Notes: a model not told the origin generated them from the sequence alone. A stretch of 64,000 bases of DNA from Bufo bufo (GCF_905171765.1 NC_053389.1:404040645-404104644); one strand, 5' to 3'. Positions 23,322-34,912 are shown, counted from the first letter of the stretch. Numbers and translations: made by a program.

Positions 23322-24262
23322 CTAGTGAGTTATGAAAAATTGCACAGAATCATTATAAACAACCCTGAGTTTAGCCGGATACAACATCGCGTACTTTATG
23401 TGTGCAGAAATGTATATTTTTTTAACGTCATAAAAAGAGCGCCTTTTATTTTGTGTCTCACAACAAAAATCGGGGTATATTTGAATATTGTTCCCTTCAA
23501 AGCCAGTTTTAGGGAGTTCTCTTTTACGTCTGAGTACCCAATCACGATCTTTGGAACAGACTAATCTAGCTAATAATGCCCTCGGGGGTGCACCTGGGGC
23601 GTGCGTCCTCAGAGGGATTCTATGAGCACGCTCTACACAAAACGTAGATAGATCATGGTCCGATCCCAATGTTTGCACCAGCCACTTTTGCACAAAGTCC
23701 GCTGGGTTCTCTTGTTCCGCCCCCTCAGGGAACCCCATCAGTCTTATGTTATTCCTCCGAGATCTATCCTCCAGATCTATCAATTTGTTTTTCAAACCAA
23801 GGCATTCTTGTTCCACACCCTCAAGGCGTTTTTTGGTTAAACCCAGCTCCTTTTTCACAACCACTGTCTCCACCTCCAAATCTTTCATCTTTACTCTTAG
23901 TTTTGTAACTTCATCCCTAATTATGCTGATATCCCCTTGTAATGCCGCCATTGTAATTGTTAATTGAGATACGGTGCTATTAGTCATATTCACTGCCCCC
24001 AGAATTTCAGCTAGTTTATTATTAACACTATCTAGGCCTTCCCTATCAACCTCCTTAACCTCCGTGGCAGCCGGCATTGTAGCAATGGGCTTATTTCCTC
24101 CCGATTCAGGGAGGCCTCCGGCCTTTTGGGAACCCCCCTGGTTTTGGGCTTTGGAGACCGCAAAAATTTATCAAGGCACGTTTGGGGACTAGTCCCGGGG
24201 CCTCCTTTCGGTGGGCGCCCCCCCCCCCCCCCCCCCCCTGATTTCCGAAACTTAGGGGGCAT
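23322..24262 (-). pseudogene. L1-A ORF1 (RNA-binding chaperone), frameshifted
   Basis: The likely start is MPPKFRKSGGG at 24262. A 20-base homopolymer G run follows at once (C's on the plus strand, about 24219-24238) and the frame changes after it. The main frame (24077-23322) reads a coiled coil of about 100 residues, then DLEDRSRRNNIRLMGFPEG, the start of the L1 RRM-like domain, VERAHRIP, and the C-terminal domain. L1 ORF1p is a trimeric nucleic-acid chaperone. The change in homopolymer length is the simplest explanation for the break. Confidence 0.85.
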
Positions 24263-25619
24263 TATAGCTGTGTATTTTACCACACTATCTCATAAAGTGT
24301 AACCAGGGTTTACATTTACTTAGGGAGATCCTGGGGAGAAAAAGGAAGTTCACTTCATGCAGAATAGATCAAAAGGCATATAACCATATCCGCATTCTCA
24401 AAGCGAAAGAGTAAACTGCATATTAGAGAAGGAGTACAGATTGAAGCAAGTTGGAACTTAAATGATGCTATAAGATAGATATAAACACTCCATTCAGTCC
24501 AAGTTAGTCGAGATTAGTCTCTATTAGTGCACATAAGATATTTAAGGTTAGATAGTTGTAAGTCCCACAATAAAGCAGGGTAACCCCTTCAAGTCTCACT
24601 AATCTTCAGCCCTTTTCTCTTGGTTTATTTATTTTTTCTGCGAAAGGACAACATAGAAACTGCCGACTAGGCCTGAAAAGTTCGAACAATATAGATCAGT
24701 ATAGTTCAGAGCAGAGCAAGCACGCATGGGCAGGGGCACCTAGCTTGCAGGTCTCCCCCCCCTCTCACAGGGATCCGATCTTCATCCCCATCTGGGATAG
24801 TGCAGAAATCAGGTCAAACTATTAATTAGACGGCCACACCAGAGTCTGGGGCGAGTATGAGGCAGTATCCGGACTTGGGACACTCTTACTCCCACCCAGT
24901 GCGCCCTCGGCCCGGAACCTCAACCACCTTAGAACCCCAAAAAAACTCCACTCCCCACACCCGCACCACACACAGTACTGAAAAAGGGGGAAGCAAATCT
25001 GTCCAGTATTCAGGACCTCCATTCACTCCAAGTTAGGGGCACCCGAGAACTTAAAAAAGGGCTGCGTCTAAGCCCAGCTATGCGCCCTCCATCCTCCATC
25101 CGTGTCTAGGCCGCACAAGGCCCATAAACCGGCCCGAAGATAAACCAGGCCCAAAAGTACTCCTCTACTCCGGTGCCTCAGAGTCACCCAGTATTAAATG
25201 CCGGCGCTTCACCTCATATAGCTGTTGGGAGCAGTAAGAGACAATTGAGTAAGGCAGACACACTGCTACAACCCAAACTTCACCTAGTCATCCAGCCATC
25301 CTGCTGAAGACTCACGGGTGACGGAGCTACAAGCGGTGAGGAGAAATTACCTGGTCACCTGGCCATCAGCACAGCAGCATGGATCAAAACGGTGATAAAG
25401 CGGCACACACGGGTACCAAAGCGATGATGGAGTGGTATATGCAGTATGCACACCGAGAGGAGAACCGCTCGACACCATCCGGACATCCGACGTTACACAG
25501 AGGCTAGCGGTGGAGCGGCGAGGCGATGGAACATCGGAGCATCAGAGCGGGAGCGAGGCGTGGGGGCGGGGTGCAGCACGTCCACATCCTACGTCATGCC
25601 GCTGCGGCAAGTGCCCCCC
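24263..25619 (-). promoter_or_regulatory. L1-A 5' UTR (probable internal promoter)
   Basis: About 1.36 kb between the 5' target duplication and ORF1, GC-rich near the 5' end. The open frames on the plus strand (25432-25790) have no family match. In L1 elements this region contains the internal promoter; no specific site could be assigned. Confidence 0.55.
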
Positions 25620-26104
25620 CTCAACTTTGGTTTCATCTGTCCAGACTATTTTGCCAGTACTGCTGTGGAACATCCAGGTGCTCTTGTGCAAACTTTAAAT
25701 GTGCAACAATGTTTTTTTTGGACAGCAGTGGCTTCCTCTGTGGCATCCTCCCATGAAATCCATTCTTGTTTAGTGTTTTATGTTTTGTAGATTCGCTAAC
25801 AGGGATGTTAGCATATGCCAGAGACTTTTGTATGTCTTTAGCTGACACTGTAGATTCTTCTTCACCTCATTGAGCAGTCTGCGCTGTGCTCTTCAGTCAT
25901 CTTTACAGGACGGCCACTCCTAGAAAGAGTAGCAGCTGTGCTGAACTTTCTACATTTATAGACAATTTTTCTTACCGTGGACTGATGAACAGCAAGGCTT
26001 TTAAAAGTACTTTTATAAATCTTTCCAGCTTTATGCAAGTCAACAATTCTTAATCTTAGGTCTTTGAGAGCTCCTTTGTGCGACGCATCATTCGCATCAG
26101 GCAA
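25620..26104 (-). pseudogene. Tc1 transposase, N-terminal half
   Basis: The minus strand reads from MPDANDASHKG (26104) through a helix-turn-helix region ([11 protein letters not shown], then [12 protein letters not shown]) and the GRP linker ([12 protein letters not shown]). A frame change near 25850-25860 leads into LLSKKNIVAHLKFAQEHL. At 25620-25640 it stops within the TDETK(VE) motif, exactly where L1-A inserted. Together with 19046-19600 it forms one interrupted gene. Confidence 0.88.
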
Positions 26105-26689
26105 TGCTTCTTGTGAAAAGCAAACCCAGAACTGGTGTGTGTTTTTTATAGGGCAGGGCAGCTGTAACCAACACCTCCAATCTCATCTCATTGATTGGAC
26201 TCAGTTGGCTGACACCTCACTCCAATTGGCTCTTGGAGATGTCATTAGTCTAGGGGTTCACATACTTTTTCCACCTGCAACTGTGAATGTTTACATGGTG
26301 TGTTCAATAAAAACATGGATTGGTAACTAGAATTGAGCGAACACCTGGATGTTTGGGTTCGAGAAGTTCGGCCGAACTTCCCGGAAATGTTCGGGTTCGG
26401 GATCCGAACCCGACCCGAACTTCGTCCAGAACCCGAACCCCATTGAAGTCAATGGGGACCCGAACGTTTCGGCACTAAAAAGGCAGTAAAACAGCCCAGG
26501 AAAGAGCTAGAGAGCTGCAAAAGGCAGCAACATGTAGGTAAATCCCCTGCAAACAAATGTGGATAGGGAAATTAATTAAAATAAAAAAAAAAATAATAAT
26601 TATTAACCAATATCAATTGGACAGAGGTCCCATAGCAGAGAATCAGTCTCTTCATGCCATAGCAGAGAATCTGGCTTCATGTCAGCAGA

Positions 26690-28270
26690 GAATCAGTCTT
26701 CATGTCATAGCAGAGAAACAGGCTTCACGTCACCCACCACTAGAACAGGCCACTGTCACATATTTAGGCCCAGGCACCCAGGCAGAAGAGAGAGGTCCCG
26801 TAACAGAGAATTTGGCTTCATGTCAGCAGAGAATCAGTCTTCATGTCATAGCAGAGAATCAGGCTTCACGTCACCCACCACTGGAACAGGCCACTGTCAC
26901 ATATTTAGGCCCCGGCACCCAGACAGAGGAGAGAGGTCCCGTAACAGAGATTCAGGCTTCATGTCAGCAGAGAATCAGTCTTCATGTCATAGCAGAGAAT
27001 CAGGCTTCACGTCACCCACCACTGGAACAGGCCACTGTCACATATTTAGGCCCAGGCACCCAGGCAGAGGAGAGAGGTCCCGTAACAGAGAATCTGGCTT
27101 CATGTCATAGCAGAGAATCAGGCTTCACGTCACCCACCACTTGAACAGGCCACTGTCAGATATTTAGGCCCAGGCAGAGGAGAGAGGTCCCATAACAGAG
27201 ATTCAGGCTTCATCTCAGCAGAGTATCAGTCTTCATGTCATAGCAGAGAATCAGGCTTTACGTCACCCACCACTGGAACAGGCCACTGTCACATATTTAG
27301 GCCCAGGCACCTAGGCAGAGGAGAGAGGTCCCGTAACAGAGAAGCTGGCTTCATGTCAGCAGAGAATCAGTCTTCATGTCATAGCAGAGAATCAGGCTTC
27401 ACGTCACCCACCACTGGAACAGGCCACTGTCACATATTTAGGCCCCGGCACCCAGACAGAGGAGAGAGGTCCCGTAACAGAGATTCAGGCTTCATGTCAG
27501 CAGAGAATCAGTCTTCATGTCATAGCAGAGAATCAGGCTTCACGTCACCCACCACTGGAACAGGCCACTGTCACATATTTAGGCCCAGGCACCCAGGCAG
27601 AGGAGAGAGGTCCCGTAACAGAGAATCTGGCTTCATGTCATAGCAGAGAATCAGGCTTCACGTCACCCACCACTTGAACAGGCCACTGTCAGATATTTAG
27701 GCCCAGGCAGAGGAGAGAGGTCCCATAACAGAGATTCAGGCTTCATCTCAGCAGAGTATCAGTCTTCATGTCATAGCAGAGAATCAGGCTTTACGTCACC
27801 CACCACTGGAACAGGCCACTGTCACATATTTAGGCCCAGGCACCTAGGCAGAGGAGAGAGGTCCCGTAACAGAGAAGCTGGCTTCATGTCAGCAGAGAAT
27901 CAGTCTTCATGTCATAGCAGAGAATCAGGCTTCACGTCACCCACCACTGGAACAGGCCACTGTCACATATTTAGGCCCCGGCACCCAGACAGAGGAGAGA
28001 GGTCCCGTAACAGAGAATCTGGCTTCATGTCAGCAGACAATCAGTCTTCATGTCATAGCAGAGAATCAGGCTTCACGTCACCCACCACTGGAACAGGCCA
28101 CTGTCACATATTTAGGCCCAGGCACCCAGGCAGAGGAGAGAGGTCCCGTAACAGAGAATCTGGCTTCATGTCAGCACAGAATCAGTCTTCATGTTATAGC
28201 AGAGAATCAGGCTTCACGTCACCCACCACTGGAACAGGCCACTGTCACATATTTAGGCCCCGGCACCCAG
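26690..28270. repeat. 141-bp tandem repeat with 533-bp higher-order units (hAT copy B)
   Basis: The monomer carries GTCATAGCAGAGAATCAGGC, CACCCACCACTGGAACAGGC and GAGAGAGGTCCCGTAACAGA. The first landmark lies at 26704, 26845 and 26986, a period of 141. Variant and deleted monomers follow. A block of four monomers, 533 bp long, is itself repeated: 26816-27348 and 27349-27881 agree closely, and a third copy starts at 27882 but diverges after about 130 bp. Because 141 is 47 codons, long open frames arise on the plus strand (26557-27144, 26679-27110, 27353-27643, 27886-28314); I regard them as by-products. Copy C keeps a short version at 62790-63000. Confidence 0.9.
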
Positions 28271-28398
28271 ACAGAGGAGAGGTTCATTCAACTTTGGGTT
28301 GCCCCGCAATATAATGGTAAAATGAAAATAAAAATAGGATTGAATGAGGAAGTGCCCTGGAGTACAATAATAAATTGTTAAGGGGAGGTAGTTAATGT

Positions 28399-31300
28399 CT
28401 AATCTGCACAAAGGATTGACAGGTCCTGTGGGATCCATGCCTGGTTCATTTTTATTAACGTCAGCTTGTCCACATTGGCTGTAGACAGGCGGCTGCGTTT
28501 GTCTGTAATGACGCCCCCTGCCGTGCTGAATACACGTTCAGACAAAACGCTGGCCGCCGGGCAGGCCAGCACCTCCAAGGCATAAAAGGCTAGCTCTGGC
28601 CACGTGGACAATTTGGAGACCCAGAAGTTGAATGGGGCCGAACCATCAGTCAGTACGTGGAGGGGTGTGCACAGGTACTGTTCCACCATGTTATTGAAAT
28701 GTTGCCTCCTGCTAACACGTTCCGTATCAGGTGGTGGTGCAGTTAGCTGTGGCGTGGTGACAAAACTTTTCCACATCTCTGCCATGCTAACCCTGCCTTC
28801 AGAGGAGCTGGCCGTGACACAGCTGCGTTGGCGACCTCTTGCTCCTCCTCTGCCTTCGCCTTGGGCTTCCACTGGTTCCTCTGTGACATTTGGGAATGCT
28901 CTCAGTAGCACGTCTACCAACAAGCGCTTGTACTCATGCATCTTACTATCACGCTCCAGTGCATGAAGTAAGGTGGGCACATTGTCTTTGTACCGTGGAT
29001 CCAGCAGGGTGGCAACCCAGTAGTCCGCACACGTTAAAATGTGGGCAACTCTGCTGTCGTTGTGCAGGCACTGCAGCATGTAGTCGCTCATGTGTGCCAG
29101 GCTGCCCAGAGGTAAGGACAAGCTGTCCTCTGTGGGAGGCGTATCGTCATCGTCCTGTGTTTCCCCCCAGCCACGCACCAGTGATGGGCCCGAGCTGCGT
29201 TGGGTGCCAGCCCGCAGTGAACATGCTTCATCCTCATCCTCCTCCACCTCCTCCTCATCCTCGTCGTCCTCGTCCTCCTTTAGTGGGCCCTGTCTGGCCA
29301 CATTTGTACCTGGCCTCTGCTGTTGCAAAAAACCTCCCTCTGAGTCACTTCGAAGAGACTGGCCTGAAAGTGCTAAAAATGACCTCTCTTCCTCCTCCTC
29401 CTCCTCCTCCTCCTGGGCCACCTCCTCTTCCATCATCGCCCTAAGTGTTTTTTTAAGGAGACATAGAAGTGGTATTGTAACGCTGATAATGGCATCATCG
29501 CCACTGGCCATGTTGGTGGAGTACTCGAAACAGCGCAACAGGGCACACAGGTCTCGCATGGAGGCCCAGTCATTGGTGGTGAAGTGGGGCTGATCCGCAG
29601 TGCGACTGACCCGTGCGTGCTGCAGCTGAAACTCCACTATGGCCTGCTGCTGCTCGCACAGTCTGTCCAGCATGTGCAAGGTGGAGTTCCACCTGGTGGG
29701 CACGTCGCATATGAGGCGGTGAGCGGGAAGGCCGAAGTTACGCTGTAGCGCAGACAGGCGAGCAGCGGCAGGGTGTGAACGCCGGAAGCGCGAACAGACG
29801 GCCCGCACTTTATGCAGCAGCTCTGACATGTCGGGATAGTTGTGAATGAACTTCTGCACCAACAAATTCAGCACATGCGCCAGGCAAGGGATGTGCGTCA
29901 AACCGGCTAGTCCCAGAGCTGCAACGATATTTCGCCCATTATCGCACACCACCAGGCCGGGCTTGAGGCTCACCGGCAGCAACCACTCATCGGTCTGTTG
30001 TTCTATACCCCGCCACAACTCCTGTGCGGTGTGGGGCCTGTCCCCCAAACATATGAGTTTCAGAATGGCCTGCTGACGTTTACCCCGGGCTGTGCTGAAG
30101 TTGGTGGTGAAGGTGTGTGGCTGACTGGATGAGCAGGTGGAAGAAGAGGAGGAGGAAGCTGAGTAGGAGGAGGAGGAGTCAGGAGGCAAAGAATGTTGCC
30201 CTGCGATCCTTGGCGGCGGAAGGACGTGCGCCAAACAGCTCTCCGCCTGGGACCCAGCCGCCACTACATTTACCCAGTGTGCAGTTAGGGAGATATAGCG
30301 TCCCTGGCCGTGCTTACTGGTCCACGTATCTGTGGTTAGGTGGACTTTGCCACAGATGGCGTTGCGCAGTGCACACTTGATTTTATCGGATACTTGGTTG
30401 TGCAGGGAAGGCACGGCTCTCCTGGAGAAGTAGTGCCGGCTGGGAACAACATACTGTGGGACAGCAAGCGACATGAGCTGTTTGAAGCTGTCTGTGTCCA
30501 TCAGCCTAAATGACAGCATTTCATAGGCCAGTAGTTTAGAAATGGTGGCATTCAGGGCCAGGGATCGAGGGTGGCTAGGTGGGAATTTACGCTATCTCTC
30601 AAATGTTTGTGAGATGGATATCTGAACGCTGCCGTGTGACATGGCTGAGATGCTTGGTGACGCAGGTGGTGTGTTGGTGGTACATCCCATGTTTGCTGGG
30701 CGGCAGGTGCCAACGTTCCTCCAGAGGCGGAGGCGGAGGAAGAGGCCGAGGCGGCGGCAGCAGCAGAAGAGGCCGAGGCGGCAGCAGCAGAAGAGGTAGC
30801 AGGGGGAGCCTGAGTGACTTCCTTGTTTTTAAGGTGTTTACTCCACTGCAGTTCATGCTTTGCATGCAGGTGCCTGGTCATGCAGGTTGTGCTAAGGTTC
30901 AGAACGTTAATGCCTCGCTTCAGGCTCTGATGGCACAGCGTGCAAACCACTCGGGTCTTGTCGTCAGCACATTGTTTGAAGAAGTGCCATGCCAGGGAAC
31001 TCCTTGAAGCTGCCTTTGGGGTGCTCGGTCCCAGATGGCGGCGGTCAGTAGCAGGCGGAGTCTCTTGGCGGCGGGTGTTCTGCTTTTGCCCACTGCTCCC
31101 TCTTTGTCTTTTGCTACGCTGTTGGCTTGGTCTCACCACTGCCTCTTCCTCCGAACTGTGAAAGTCAGTGCCACGACCTTCATTCCATGTGGGGTCCAGG
31201 ACCTCATCGTCCCCTGAATCGTCTTCCACCCAGTCTTGATCCCTGACCTCCTGTTCAGTCTGCACACTGCAGAAAGACGCAGCAGTTGGCACCTGTGTTT

Positions 31301-31850
31301 CGTCATCGTCAGAGACGTGCTGAGGTGGTATTCCCATGTCCTCATCATCAGGAAACATAAGTGGTTGTGCGTTAGTGCATTCTATCTCTTCCACCCCTGG
31401 GGAAGGGCTAGGTGGATGCCCTTGGGAAACCCTGGAAGCAGAGTCTTCAAACAGCATAAGAGACTGCTGCATAACTTGAGGCTCAGACAGTTTCCCTGAT
31501 ATGCATGGGGGTGATGTGACAGACTGATGGGCTTGGTTTTCATGCGCCATCTGTGCGCTTTCTGCAGAAGACTGGGTGGGAGATAATGTGAACGTGCTGG
31601 ATGCACTGTCGGCCACCCAATTGACTAATGCCTGTACCTGCTCAGGCCTTACCATCCTTAGAACGGCATTGGGCCCCACCAAATATCCCTGTAAATTCTG
31701 GCGGCTACTGGGACCTGAGGTAGTTGGTACACTAGGACGTGTGGCTGTGGCAGAACGGCCACGTCCTCTCCCAGCACCAGAGGGTCCACTAACACCACCA
31801 CGACCATGTCCACGTCTGCGTCCGCGTCCCTTACTAGATGTTTTCCTCAT
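28399..31850 (-). pseudogene. hAT (BED-finger) transposase, copy B, one frameshift
   Basis: Two long minus-strand frames make up one gene. 31850-30552 (432 codons) starts MRKTSSKGRGRRRGHG and holds the BED zinc finger (SLAWHFFKQC, VCTLCHQSLKRG, HLHAKHE; about residues 285-335). 30519-28399 (706 codons) holds the hAT core (KVHLTTDTWTSKHG, VVCDNGRN, CDVPTRWNST) and a long acidic insert. It ends with the hATC dimerisation motif (EVLACPAASVLSERVFSTAG). One base is missing near 30672 compared with copies A and C (the CACCACCACCTG tract), shifting the frame between the two parts. This is the most complete transposase of the three copies. Confidence 0.92.
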
Positions 31851-31959
31851 TGTTACCGTTCACCACAATAAGAAAAATATTATTCGGGCCAATGTATTGA
31901 ATTAAAATTCAGGCCTTTTTTTACAGACACCTAACACTGTCTGGCTATCTATTTAGGTA

Positions 31960-33000
31960 CCGTATTACACTAATACAGGCACACCAGTAATGACAGATTT
32001 AGCTGAATATAAATGTGAGGCCTATTTTTTAGGCGCTGTGTGACAGGTATACGTTTAATCACAGAATTAGACTTGTATCTGCACTGTAGCGTGTGTGTTA
32101 CGTTTTTCCGAATGACCCTATCAGCACCTTGAATCTAATATACCCTTTTAGGGATAGATTTAAAGTAGGTCTGATACAGCAGAAACCACTAATTTTCAGA
32201 ATTGTAAATTTGGGAATTGTTTTTCAACCCAGAACAAAAACTGTGCTTTCACGGTCACTAAAAATATCTTGACCAGCTAAAACAGTACTGATTTGGATGA
32301 ATATAAATGTCAGGCCTATTTTTTAGGCGCTGTGTGGCAGGTATACGTTTAATCACAGAATTAGACTTGTATCTGCCCTGTAGCGTGTGTGTTACGTTTT
32401 TCAGAATGACCCTATCAGCACCTTGAATCTAATATACCCTTTTAGGGATAGATTTAAAGTAGGCCTGATACAGCAGAAACCACTAATTTTGAGAATTGCA
32501 AATTTGGGAATTGTTTTTCAACCCAGAACAAAAACTGTGCTTTTACGGTCACTAAAAATAACTTGACCAGCTAAAACAGTACTGATTTAGATGAATATAA
32601 ATGTCAGGCCTATTTTTTAGGCGCTGGGTGACAGGCTCAACTTGCCCTTGATGTAGTATATGGCCAAAAAATAACCACACTATTGATGGTTAAATGCATT
32701 TGGGTGACACAGGCTCAGCCTGCACCTGATGTAGTATATGGCAAAAAAATAACCACTCTATTGATGGTTAAATGCACTTGATGAAAGCTTGACCCTGATG
32801 TAGGATATAGCAAAAAAATAACCACACTATTGATGGTTAAATGCACTTGGGTGACACAGGCTCAGCCTGCACCTGATGTAGTATATGGCTAAAAAATAAC
32901 CACACTATTGATGGTTAAATGCACTTGATGAAAGCTTGACCCTGATGTAGGATATAGCAAAAAATAACCACACTATTGATGGTTAAATGCATTTGGTGGT
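31960..33000 (-). repeat. Subterminal repeats of hAT copy B
   Basis: A unit of roughly 300 bp (TTTTTTAGGCGCTG ... GACCCTATCAGCACCTTG ... CTTGACCAGCTAAAACAG) occurs about two to three times between 31960 and 32640. A unit of about 90 bp (GATGTAGTATATGGC ... CACTATTGATGGTTAAATGC) occurs five times from 32640 to 33000. Copy number differs from copies A and C, showing expansion and contraction. Confidence 0.8.
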
Positions 33001-33243
33001 AGCTGTGCTGGCGCACCACAAGCCACAAAATGGCCGCCGATCACCCCAGAAAAAAGTGACTGAAAAACGCTCTGGGCAGCCTAAAAACACTGAGCAATTG
33101 AATAGAAGCAGTTCAATGATCCACAGCTGTAGATCGATCACTGAATGAAGTCTTTTGGAGGAGTTAATCTCCCTAACGTCGCAGCTGCAACCTCTCCCTA
33201 CGCTTGTATCAGCAGAGTGACGTGCAGCGCTACGTGACCCAAG

Positions 33244-33251
33244 CTTATATA
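33244..33251 (-). promoter_or_regulatory. Candidate TATA box of hAT copy B
   Basis: The minus strand reads TATATAAG at the same offset from the 5' terminus as in copies A and C, within an otherwise conserved GTCACGTAGCG context. Confidence 0.45.
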
Positions 33252-33812
33252 GAGGCTGGGTCAAATGCTGCACTGGACAATCACAGCCATGCCAATAGTA
33301 GGCATGGCTGTGAAGGCCTCTTGGGGCAAGTAGTATGACGCTTGTTGATTGGCTGCATTGCAGCCTTTCAAAAAGCGCAAAGAAAGCGTCGAACACCGAA
33401 CCAGAACCCGAACTTTTACGAAAATGTTCGGGTTCGGGTCCGTGTCACGGACACCTCAAAATTCGGTACGAACCCGAACTATACAGTTCGGGTTCGCTCA
33501 TCCCTACCCATAAAGCCTTTATAAGAGGCAATTTTTTAAAAAAATGGCATCTATCCAAAATAAGAAAAAGGTCAGAAGCTACTGATGCACTAATAGCAAA
33601 TGTCAACATGTTAGGTGAAGAATACCAAAAAACTTTCTAAAATGATAATTTGCTAAGGCTTAAAAAGGCAAGATATCAATTATATCTGCATCTCCAAAGC
33701 AACTATGACTTTCATCTGCTTAGAATTAAAGCCCATCACTATAGCCAGGGAAACAAAGAAAACAAACAACTAGCTAGGAGAATTAAATCTAAGGAAATTC
33801 AATCCAAAATCC

Positions 33813-33816
<4 letters not shown>

Positions 33817-33857
<41 letters not shown>

Positions 33858-33884
33858 CATATAATATACACATATATATATATA
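33817..33884. repeat. (TA)n microsatellite
   Basis: A nearly pure TA run with a short GACATATAATATACAC interruption, expanded within the L1-B ORF2 linker. Confidence 0.95.
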
Positions 33885-34409
33885 ATCTCGGAGGAGTTTG
33901 CAAAATACTATAAAGAACTATACAATATTAGCTCATCCTCTACTGGACTACACCCTAATACAACTACTATAAATAGATTCCTAAATAATATTTCCCTTCC
34001 CTGTGTGTCCTCCCAACAATTGTCCACACTCAATGAAGAAATAACCACCAACGAAATATTGAAAGCTATATCATCACTAAAATTAAACAAATCTCCAGGT
34101 CCTGATGGCCTTACTAATGAATATTCTAAAAATATGCCAATATTCTCTCTCCTTACCCGCTTCGAACCTTTAATTAAATAATACAAACAGGACACTTTCC
34201 CCCAGATATACTCCAAGCTTAATCATTACATTGCCTAAACCGGGTAAAACCCCAGATAGACCTTCTAATTTTAGACCAATCTCACTACTCAATAGAGATT
34301 TAAAGGTTTATTCTAAAATACTGGCATCCAGATTAGTAGACATACTACGAAATATTATTAACCAGGACCAAATTGGTTTTGTTAAAAATCACCAATCGTC
34401 TGATGGTAT

Positions 34410-34901
34410 TGTCACGGAACCATGAACCAGACGTACAACAAGGGATAAGTGAAAATAAGAAGGCTTTATTGAAAATAAAGCTGTAAAGCAAAAGTCCAAA
34501 CGGATGGCGAAACCGAAGCAGAGTCTTTGCGAAGCCAGAGGTCAGGAACCAGAAGGGTAGTCAGACGAAGCCCGGATCAGGAACCAGCAGGGTAGTCAGA
34601 CGAAGCCAGGATCCGGAACCAGCAGGGTAGTCGGACGAAACCAGGATCAGGAACCAGCAGGGTAGTCGGACGAAACCAGGATCAGGAACCAGAAGCAGCA
34701 GCAGTCTAGAAGCATGTGAACACAGGAGGACCAAGCAAGGAACTGAAGCCACAGACCTCCTATATATATAAGCTGGGCATCCAGCTCCTCCCAGTGGGAA
34801 GGAGGAGCCGCAGGGTGGGAGGCTACAAGAAACCCAGAAACCAAGATGGCCGCCAGCACATGTCAAACGAAGGAGAACAGCAAGAAGGTAAGACCATGAC
34901 A
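34410..34901 (-). repeat. 3' LTR of the Ty3/gypsy element
   Basis: Begins TGTCATGG and ends CCGTGACA on the minus strand. It has a TATATATA box (34760-34769), a CAATAAAG polyadenylation signal (around 34465-34472) and four to five tandem copies of a 35-bp unit containing GGATCAGGAACCAGCAGGGT (about 34545-34695). Confidence 0.92.
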
Positions 34902-34912
34902 GTACCTCCCCC

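Larger units (their letters stand above)
19601..25619 (-). mobile_element. L1 retrotransposon A, full-length insertion in Tc1
   Basis: It reads on the minus strand from a G-rich 5' end (25619) to a poly(A) tail seen as a T/C-rich run at 19601-19626. The 9-bp target duplication CTCAACTTT lies at 19592-19600 and 25620-25628. Order: 5' UTR (25619-24263), ORF1, ORF2 (endonuclease, RT, C-terminal Cys/His knuckle), 3' UTR (20044-19627). Length is about 6.0 kb, a normal L1 size even though the RT core is deleted. Both ORFs contain disabling changes. Confidence 0.92.
18825..26327 (-). mobile_element. Tc1/mariner element split by L1-A
   Basis: The left terminus follows TA (18825-18826) and reads CAGTTGCAAGAAAAAGTATG. 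Its inner part (about 18980-19040) recurs inverted at 26245-26316 (GGGGTTCACATACTTTTTCC ... ACACCATGTAAACATTC), giving long terminal inverted repeats. A transposase gene on the minus strand is cut in two by the L1 at 19601-25619. The right inverted repeat is cut short at 26327, where hAT copy B begins. The outermost right Tc1 end is not found beyond that hAT copy. Confidence 0.85.
26328..33506 (-). mobile_element. hAT DNA transposon copy B (7.2 kb, both ends present)
   Basis: The 5' end on the minus strand is TAGGGATGAGCGAACCCGAA (33506) and the 3' end on the plus strand is TAGAATTGAGCGAACACC (26328), which form short terminal inverted repeats. Within are the transposase gene (31850-28399), subterminal repeats (about 31960-33000) and a 141-bp tandem array (26690-28270). 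The flanking octamers differ (TTGGTAAC at 26320-26327, CCCATAAA at 33507-33514). The left flank is Tc1 and the right flank is internal L1 ORF2, so the copy does not have the flanks of a simple insertion. Confidence 0.92.

Noticed and set aside
23670..23967. Plus-strand open frames opposite L1-A ORF1
   Set aside because: Shadows of the minus-strand ORF1 coiled coil, with no family signature.
26557..27144. 195-codon open frame of repeated 47-residue units as a gene
   Set aside because: It follows from a 141-bp tandem repeat having no stop in that phase. A second frame of the same array (26679-27110) is also open, and no start context or protein family supports it.
26690..28270. CRISPR-like array
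   Set aside because: The whole 141-bp unit is conserved, with no unique spacers between short repeats, and the surroundings are vertebrate transposons.
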